From CAMCXT01 sp046302715 (GTDB lineage: Bacteria; Bacteroidota; Bacteroidia; M30B66), in the NCBI GenBank assembly GCA_046302715.1, contig JBKCHQ010000117.1, positions 1 to 5,100 on the forward strand: 5,100 nt of DNA. The letters run 5' to 3'. The notes beneath the pieces are model-generated. The model made no database searches, was not told the origin of the DNA, and worked only from the letters and a program-made list of their open reading frames with translations. The translations under genes were made by a program, and so were the position numbers. Of this stretch, positions 1 through 5,100 are shown in pieces (position 1 is the first letter of the stretch; each line of letters begins with the position of its first letter).

Positions 1-161
1 ACCGATAATAGCAGCTGTTGTAGATCTTCCGGAGTTTTAATGGCATCAACGTCCAAGAACTGCGTTTCGGTAGCCTCGGGTTTACGGTCTAAGAAATCTT
101 CGGAGCAGCCCGTAATCAATAACCCTGAAGCAATAAATGCGGTATAAATATATTTTTTCAT
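1..161 (-). CDS. SusD/RagB-family nutrient-binding outer-membrane lipoprotein, N-terminal fragment (3' end outside window)
   Basis: Only the first 53 codons are inside the window. The ATG is at 161-159, and the frame is open to the left edge. The product begins MKKYIYTAFIASGLLITGC: a short basic start, a hydrophobic stretch, then a lipobox (I-T-G-C) with the lipidated cysteine at residue 19 (codon 107-105). The next residues, SEDFLDRKP, match the usual start of mature SusD-like proteins, which often read C-x-D-F-L-D. In this family the protein sits on the cell surface as a lid over its SusC partner and binds glycans. The start lies 18 bp after the stop of the SusC-like gene on the same strand, the canonical susC-susD order, and this supports the call strongly. 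No Shine-Dalgarno-like sequence is obvious, which is normal in Bacteroidota. The glycan-binding fold itself is not visible. Substrate is inferred from the nearby GH13 gene only. Confidence 0.88.
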   Translation of the reverse strand, partial: MKKYIYTAFIASGLLITGCSEDFLDRKPEATETQFLDVDAIKTPEDLQQLLLS

Positions 162-179
162 GATGGTAACTGTCTTGGG

Positions 180-3100
180 TTAAAATCCGATATCAAGGCT
201 AAACATATATGACTTTTGCTGAGGAGCTGTTAAGTAAGTGATGTTTGGACTCATATTTCGATCGGTGGGATTTTCGAAATCGCGCGAAATTTCTGGATCA
301 AGGCCAATAAATTTGGTAAGTGTGATGATATTATTTCCTGAAATGGAAATGCGGGCACGGCCAAGTTTAGCTTTTTTAATGAGTTCGTCGGGTAAGTTAT
401 ACCCCAACGACAAGGTGCGTAAACGGGCATAAGTTCCATCATGCAACCAAAGGTCGGTATTGATCCATGGAGTTCCCGAACCATGATTGGCAGGTGTTGT
501 AGTTAGAATGGGATACATGGCGTTATCGCCTGGTTTTTGCCAGCGATCGAACTGATCGGTACGGTGGTTCCAACCGTCGCTATCGTAAGTTCCGAGCTGA
601 CGTTTTGATGACGAATCGTAGATATCGCCACCCAACACAAACACCCAGAACATGGTTAAATCGAAGCGACCAAATTTAAAGTCGTTACGAATACCGCCAA
701 TAGCATCGGGCAGAATAGAACCCGTTGAAACCCTGTTGTCAGGTGTCCACTCAAAAGTCTCATTACCGTTTTTATCGAGATATACCGGACGTCCACTTTC
801 TGCATCCACATGGCTGAATCGTACGAGGTAATTATTCCCTACTGGACGTCCTACCACCAAACGGGTATCATTAGTGCCGCCGGAAATAGCATCCTCGCTG
901 TAAGCGCCAAGGCTGGTAACCTCATTTCGGTTGCGGGCGATGTTAAAGTCAACCGACCATTTAAACTTGCGATCGATTACTTTGGCTTTAAGACTTAACT
1001 CCAAACCGCTGTTGTTAATACCTCCAACATTGGCCCAGGTATTGGCAAAGCCGGTGTTGAGCTGGGTTGAAACGTATAACAACACATCGTTTGATTGCTT
1101 GTTGTAATAGGCAATTTCGCCCGAGAAACGATCGTTAAACAAGCCATATTCAAGCGCTACATCGAACGTGCGAGAAGTTTCCCAGCTCAAATTAGGATTG
1201 GCCGGGTTATTCGCATTTGGAAAGATAATGGTTTGACCGTTGTAGGCATTTGCAGCAGAGCTAAAGATTCCATATTGGGCATAGGGCGGAATGCTCGAAT
1301 TTCCATTAACCCCAATACTGGATTTCAACTTTAAGAACGAAACCACCTTGTTCTCTTTAAGGAAAGCTTCTTCGCTAACAATCCAGGCGGCCGAAGCCGA
1401 TGGAAAAAATCCGTATTTGTTGTTGCGCCCAAACCGGCTCGAACCGTCGCGGCGGCCTACCATCTCTACATAATATTTTCCTTTAAAATTGTAGTTTACG
1501 CGGCCAAAGTGCGAAACAAAGTTCCATTCTTCAAATGAAGTATTCTGATCGCTGATGGTTGTGGGACTGTTTTGATCAAGGAAACCGGTCGCATCAATTT
1601 CGTTACGTTGACTGGCAAAGCGATCGGTGCGGCTTTCCTGATACTCCATACCCAGCATAAAGCCAAAGTTGTGGTTTTCTTTGAATGTTTTAAGGTAGTT
1701 GGCAACAGCGTTGTAATTATAATTGGCTACCTGAAAACTTTGACGATAGGCACGGCTAATGGTGGGGTTGTTTTGATCCCAACCGGGCTTCTGATATTCG
1801 TTATTGCGCCAAAACATATAATCGAGCGAGCCTGATCCCGTAATAATTAATCCTTTGATGGGTTTAAATTCCAGCGACACATTGTTAATGCTTCGGTTTT
1901 CGCGGGTTTGTATGTTTCGTAGTTCGCGTTGTGCCACAGGATTACGGCCAATGTCATTGCTTGGAAAATAGAAATCGCCCGCACGGTGTACGGTATCTTC
2001 TTGGTCGTTAATTACATCTTTTTCGTGGTAAATAGGATAAATGGGCAATGCGGTTGACATTGCAGCCCCCAAGCCCCCACTCCAAGCCATACTCTGGCGG
2101 TTGTTAACTCCTTCAGAAAGCGAAGACGATAACGAAATCTTTGCCCAGTCGGTAACCTGAACATCACCGTTTAAACGACCAGCGTTACGAATGTATGAGT
2201 TGCCAATCATGTAGGATTGATCGTTCTGATTCGAAAAACCACCGTACACGTTATGTCGCTTACCTGCATGCGAAATACCTAAATCATACCCTTGCTGCCT
2301 GCCGGTACCAATTACTTCTTTTACCCAATCGGTATTGGTTTTTTGCGCATCTTCCCACGAGATATTTCCGGGCAATACGGGCGTTCCTGTTTTACCGTCA
2401 TTGGTCCACGCTTCCTCGTACATTTGAAGAAATTCCTGCGAATTCATCATATTGGGAAGGGCCGTTGGCATTGTAATACCTTGGCGGGTTGAGAAATCAA
2501 CATGATATCCCTTTTTCTTACCGCGTTTGGTGGTGATGAGGATAACCCCATTGGAGCCGCGTGAACCATAAATTCCAGTAGCGGCGGCATCTTTTAATAC
2601 CTCCACCGATTCAATATCGTTTGGGTTGATAGATGCCAATGGATTGTTATTCATGGCGCCATTGTTACCATTTAGGAAGTAATCCTGCGTAATGGGAATT
2701 CCGTCAATTACATAGAGCGGATCGCCACCGGCCGAAACCGATGCCACCCCTCTGATGCGCACAGTAGAAGCACTTCCTGCAGCACCCGAACCGGTAATTA
2801 CCTGAAGACCAGACGCCTTACCCTGAAGCCCGTTTTCAAAACTTGGGGTAGGAAGTTCCATGAGTTCTTTTCCTTCGAGTTTAACGATGGAACTTGAAAC
2901 ATCTCTGCGGCGCTGCACACCGTATCCAACCACGACCAGTTCGTCCATTACGTTTTCTTTTGCCTGTAGGGTAAAACGTTGTTCGATGGTTTTACCGGCT
3001 TCAACCGTAAAAGTGCGGGTAAGCTTTTCGAAACCAATCATGGTAATTTCGATGCTTACTTTACCCGGAGTTAGATTTGATAAAGTAAAAGCTCCGTTAA

Positions 3101-3257
3101 TATCAGAAGTGGTTCCGGTTGACGTATTGGCTACACGAACAGCTGCGCCTATCACCGGCTCGCGGTTGGCATCCACGAGCGTACCCTTAATGCTTTGTGC
3201 AAGTAAATATGGGCTTAAGCCCAACATTACCAGCAGAACGAGTAGATTGTTTTTCAT
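180..3257 (-). CDS. SusC/RagA-family TonB-linked outer-membrane receptor, complete
   Basis: A 1025-residue outer-membrane transporter, full length for the family (about 1000-1050 aa). It imports oligosaccharides into the periplasm, powered by TonB-ExbBD, with a SusD-type lipoprotein as lid. Order of parts: signal peptide at residues 1-20 (hydrophobic, likely cut after LLA); carboxypeptidase-regulatory-like beta-sandwich at about 22-98 (IKGTLVD...PVIGAAV...GTTSDINGAFTL); TonB-box-like MDELVVVGYG at 104-113; plug at about 116-247, with the hallmarks RIRGVASV, DPLYVIDGIPI (179-189), ESVEVLKDAAATGIYGSRG and NGVILITTKRG; then the beta-barrel to the end. A typical barrel motif, GRRDGSSRFG followed by NKYGFFPSASAAW, lies near residue 600. 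The last strand ends in phenylalanine (FSLDIGF), as expected of a BamA-recognised barrel. There is no STN domain, so no sign of FecR/anti-sigma signalling through this receptor. The ATG at 3257 fits the signal peptide. The gene is 21 bp from the upstream GH13 gene and 18 bp from the downstream susD-like gene, probably cotranscribed. The substrate is not readable from the protein; alpha-glucan is inferred from context. Confidence 0.96.
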   Translation of the reverse strand: MKNNLLVLLVMLGLSPYLLAQSIKGTLVDANREPVIGAAVRVANTSTGTTSDINGAFTLSNLTPGKVSIEITMIGFEKLTRTFTVEAGKTIEQRFTLQAKENVMDELVVVGYGVQRRRDVSSSIVKLEGKELMELPTPSFENGLQGKASGLQVITGSGAAGSASTVRIRGVASVSAGGDPLYVIDGIPITQDYFLNGNNGAMNNNPLASINPNDIESVEVLKDAAATGIYGSRGSNGVILITTKRGKKKGYHVDFSTRQGITMPTALPNMMNSQEFLQMYEEAWTNDGKTGTPVLPGNISWEDAQKTNTDWVKEVIGTGRQQGYDLGISHAGKRHNVYGGFSNQNDQSYMIGNSYIRNAGRLNGDVQVTDWAKISLSSSLSEGVNNRQSMAWSGGLGAAMSTALPIYPIYHEKDVINDQEDTVHRAGDFYFPSNDIGRNPVAQRELRNIQTRENRSINNVSLEFKPIKGLIITGSGSLDYMFWRNNEYQKPGWDQNNPTISRAYRQSFQVANYNYNAVANYLKTFKENHNFGFMLGMEYQESRTDRFASQRNEIDATGFLDQNSPTTISDQNTSFEEWNFVSHFGRVNYNFKGKYYVEMVGRRDGSSRFGRNNKYGFFPSASAAWIVSEEAFLKENKVVSFLKLKSSIGVNGNSSIPPYAQYGIFSSAANAYNGQTIIFPNANNPANPNLSWETSRTFDVALEYGLFNDRFSGEIAYYNKQSNDVLLYVSTQLNTGFANTWANVGGINNSGLELSLKAKVIDRKFKWSVDFNIARNRNEVTSLGAYSEDAISGGTNDTRLVVGRPVGNNYLVRFSHVDAESGRPVYLDKNGNETFEWTPDNRVSTGSILPDAIGGIRNDFKFGRFDLTMFWVFVLGGDIYDSSSKRQLGTYDSDGWNHRTDQFDRWQKPGDNAMYPILTTTPANHGSGTPWINTDLWLHDGTYARLRTLSLGYNLPDELIKKAKLGRARISISGNNIITLTKFIGLDPEISRDFENPTDRNMSPNITYLTAPQQKSYMFSLDIGF

Positions 3258-3278
3258 GTGTGTGTTGGAACAAATAAA

Positions 3279-5100
3279 TTAAGGTTTAACGAGTTTTCCG
3301 GTAAAAATTTCAGCGCCTGAACTGAAGCTGTAGAAGTACAAGCCCGCCGGTAGCTGTGAGGCATCGAGCACAAGCTCTTTATTTGAATTTTCACCCGAAA
3401 AAGTAAATTCAACAATTCGTTTTCCTGTTAAGTCAGATAGTACCAGACGATCATTTTTACGAAAACCGTCGTTTCGGCGGAAACGCAGAGTTTCTTCAAA
3501 CGGATTGGGGTAGGCTAAAAATTGCGACGAAGCATTAGCGTTTTCTGTAGCTGAAGGCTCTTGGATATACGTATTTGCAGGCGGCACAATTTTACGGTCG
3601 ATATACACATGGTATTCACCGGGCGCATAGTTAAATGCATTGCCGGGATTGCTCACATCAAGCGAATCGCCGCTTAAGTAGTCGTACCAAATCCCCCCAA
3701 AAGCGAATCCGGGATTCATTTGCTGATTTACCACATCAAAATTGCCTGCAATAACTACATTAAGCTGAGGATCTGTAAAGCGAACGATTTTCTCATAAGC
3801 CCCCACATCCATAAAATGCCCCAGATTACGCAAGGATGGTTGCGAGGTTTTAAGGTAATTTAATTTGCGATACACCTCAAACAATTCGCGACGCTGCGGA
3901 TTGAGGTAATCTTCCCAGCGGGGTGGCTTTGCTCCCGTTTTACAATCCTCGTTTGACGTTCCGTTTAGACAGTCGAAGATAGATAACTCATACCCCCGCT
4001 CTCCAAATTGCCAAATCATTTTTGGTCCAGGAAGCGGAATAAGAAATGCAGCGGCGGCACCCATTCGGTCCAATGCAGTATTTAAGTCGCGCGTATTGTG
4101 CGTACCCGCACTATTACCATAGGTAACGTTGCGGAACATCATGCGTTCCTCATCGTGGCTCTCCATAAAAGAAAGCACACCGTAATTGTTCCAGTTACGA
4201 GCCTGAGGTGTGGTGAGGTAGATATTTTGGTTGTTGCCATTTAACCAACCCATGGTGGCCTCGTTGTATTGGTTGCCGCCATAAGCCCACATCATAATTC
4301 CGTTATTGGCGTAAACAACTTCCTCGTTCCATGCCCCAAAATGTTCGAAAATTATAAGTGATCCTGGATCGGTTTCGCGGATGGATGCTGCATAGTCGAG
4401 GAGAATATTTACTCTGCTTTGATCATAATTACCCCAGGCAGCCACATCCGAACCGGTATTAGTTTGAGTGAAGCCCTTGCTCAAATCGAAACGAAACCCG
4501 TCAATTTTAAATTCATCGATCCAGTATTTCAACGTTTTCTTAACGAAATACTTTGTGGCCTGCGACTCATGGTTAAAATCATACCCCACATTAAAAGCAT
4601 GGCGTGCTTGTGGGTTTAGCCATGGATTTTGGCTGGTGGGCTCACCGTATTGACCCGCATCGGGATTAAAATACATTTTTACCATGGGCGATTGACCCCA
4701 CGCATGGTTAAATACCACATCAGAAAGTACTGCAATGCCACGCGCGTGGCAGCTATCGACCAATCGTTTCAGCTCATTGGCCGGTCCGTAATATTTATCC
4801 ACTGCACTGCAGAAATTGGGGGCATAGCCCCAGCTTTCATTTCCGTCGAATTCGGCAACCGGCATAAGTTCGATTGCATTAATGCCCAGGTCATCTAAAT
4901 AAGGCAGTTTTTCAATTACCGAGGCAAACGTGCGCTCATCGGTGAAATCACGTACCAACAGTTCGTAAACAACGAGATCTTCCTTGGGCGGCTTGGTGTA
5001 GGTGTAGGAATTATCCCATTGATAAACCTCTGGTCGGGTTTGCAGAACACCAACAATTCCCTCGGTAATTCCATTCGGATAATCAATGAGGTTTGGGTAT
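3279..5100 (-). CDS. GH13 alpha-amylase-family glycoside hydrolase with T9SS type A sorting domain, 5' end outside window
   Basis: This enzyme would hydrolyse alpha-1,4-type glucosidic bonds in starch, glycogen or maltodextrins. The frame is open from the right edge to the TAA at 3281-3279, giving 606 visible residues; the start is outside. Numbering from the first visible residue (Tyr): 1-40 is a tail of an N-terminal region (YPNLIDYPNGITEGIVGVLQ); a TIM barrel follows from about 41 (DLVVYELLVRDF). All four GH13 conserved regions are present: I, DVVFNH (127-132); II, GFRFD with the nucleophile Asp205; III, IIFEHF with the acid/base Glu252; IV, ESHDEE with His315 and the transition-state stabiliser Asp316. 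A C-terminal beta domain covers about 430-505, and a T9SS sorting domain about 525-606. The enzyme therefore looks catalytically intact. T9SS export implies release to the surface or medium, and a Sec signal peptide is expected in the missing part. A TTG at 4958 could be mistaken for a start, but the homologous reading continues through it. Alpha-amylase, neopullulanase and related specificities cannot be separated from sequence alone. Confidence 0.94.
   Translation of the reverse strand, partial: YPNLIDYPNGITEGIVGVLQTRPEVYQWDNSYTYTKPPKEDLVVYELLVRDFTDERTFASVIEKLPYLDDLGINAIELMPVAEFDGNESWGYAPNFCSAVDKYYGPANELKRLVDSCHARGIAVLSDVVFNHAWGQSPMVKMYFNPDAGQYGEPTSQNPWLNPQARHAFNVGYDFNHESQATKYFVKKTLKYWIDEFKIDGFRFDLSKGFTQTNTGSDVAAWGNYDQSRVNILLDYAASIRETDPGSLIIFEHFGAWNEEVVYANNGIMMWAYGGNQYNEATMGWLNGNNQNIYLTTPQARNWNNYGVLSFMESHDEERMMFRNVTYGNSAGTHNTRDLNTALDRMGAAAAFLIPLPGPKMIWQFGERGYELSIFDCLNGTSNEDCKTGAKPPRWEDYLNPQRRELFEVYRKLNYLKTSQPSLRNLGHFMDVGAYEKIVRFTDPQLNVVIAGNFDVVNQQMNPGFAFGGIWYDYLSGDSLDVSNPGNAFNYAPGEYHVYIDRKIVPPANTYIQEPSATENANASSQFLAYPNPFEETLRFRRNDGFRKNDRLVLSDLTGKRIVEFTFSGENSNKELVLDASQLPAGLYFYSFSSGAEIFTGKLVKP
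3282..3527 (-). other. T9SS type A C-terminal sorting domain of the GH13 protein
   Basis: The last 82 residues of the GH13 protein match the Por secretion system C-terminal sorting domain pattern. It opens with LAYPNPFEETLRF (the YPNPF motif), continues with LVLSDLTGKRI and LDASQLPAGLYFYSF, and closes with FTGKLVKP. In T9SS cargo this small beta-sandwich directs the folded protein across the outer membrane and is then usually removed, with the protein either anchored to A-LPS or released. A low-complexity Ser/Asn/Ala/Glu linker (SATENANASS) separates it from the catalytic part. The motif match is direct; processing and final location are inferred. Confidence 0.93.

Noticed and set aside
259..1626. 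Five copies of the palindrome CGATCG (259, 544, 970, 1129, 1621), more than chance would give in 1.4 kb
   Set aside because: Each copy falls on an in-frame Asp-Arg pair (GAT CGN) preceded by a codon ending in C, in the contexts TDRN, FDRW, IDRK, NDRF and TDRF. Codon and dipeptide use explains them, so there is no need for a protein-binding or modification site array.
1572..1835. 87-codon plus-strand open frame with hydrophobic stretches, inside the SusC barrel region
   Set aside because: It is antisense to conserved barrel strands. Its hydrophobic look follows from the alternating beta-strand codons on the other strand, and it has no independent start signal.
3258..3278. Possible Bacteroidota-type promoter (TAnnTTTG -7 element) ahead of the SusC-like gene, suggested by TTTATTTG on the minus strand
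   Set aside because: The match lacks the key A of the -7 element. It lies only about 10 bp from the ATG, and no paired -33 TTG element stands out. The AT-rich stretch is better explained as the end of the amylase gene plus a leader.
2860..3282. 140-codon plus-strand open frame over the 5' end of the SusC-like gene
   Set aside because: It lies wholly antisense to well-supported SusC and intergenic sequence. The product is Ser/Thr/Val-rich with no domain, and it looks like a shadow of the SusC codons.
4629..4898. 89-codon plus-strand open frame opposite the amylase barrel
   Set aside because: It overlaps conserved GH13 region I on the opposite strand and has no recognisable features of its own.

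Overview
The window comes from a member of the Bacteroidota. The evidence is a SusC/RagA-type TonB-dependent receptor followed by the start of a SusD-type lipoprotein, plus a glycoside hydrolase carrying a C-terminal type IX secretion (T9SS) type A sorting domain. T9SS cargo points to a Bacteroidota lineage that has this secretion system (Cytophagales, Flavobacteriia and many environmental groups) rather than a typical gut Bacteroides. I cannot name the genus from the sequence.

All genes lie on the minus strand, so transcription runs from right to left. From the right edge: a GH13 alpha-amylase-family enzyme (3279-5100, 5' end outside the window), then a complete SusC-like receptor (180-3257), then the first 53 codons of a SusD-like lipoprotein (1-161, rest outside the window). 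The gaps are 21 bp (3258-3278) and 18 bp (162-179). No hairpin terminator or convincing promoter is visible in either gap, so the three genes probably form one transcription unit. No stretch over 300 bases lacks a gene, and I see no RNA genes, mobile elements, CRISPR arrays or plus-strand genes.

Together this looks like part of a polysaccharide utilisation locus for an alpha-glucan (starch, glycogen or maltodextrin). The T9SS-exported GH13 enzyme would cut the polymer outside the cell or on its surface. The SusD-like lipoprotein would bind the oligosaccharides, and the SusC-like barrel would import them into the periplasm using TonB energy. The alpha-glucan assignment rests on the GH13 neighbour, because SusC and SusD sequences alone do not show their substrate.

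I found no undescribed system here. The points worth a second look are modest: the GH13-susC-susD order with tight spacing, the use of T9SS instead of a lipid anchor for the amylase, the cysteine-bounded loop in the amylase, and a probable surface-export signal on the SusD-like protein.
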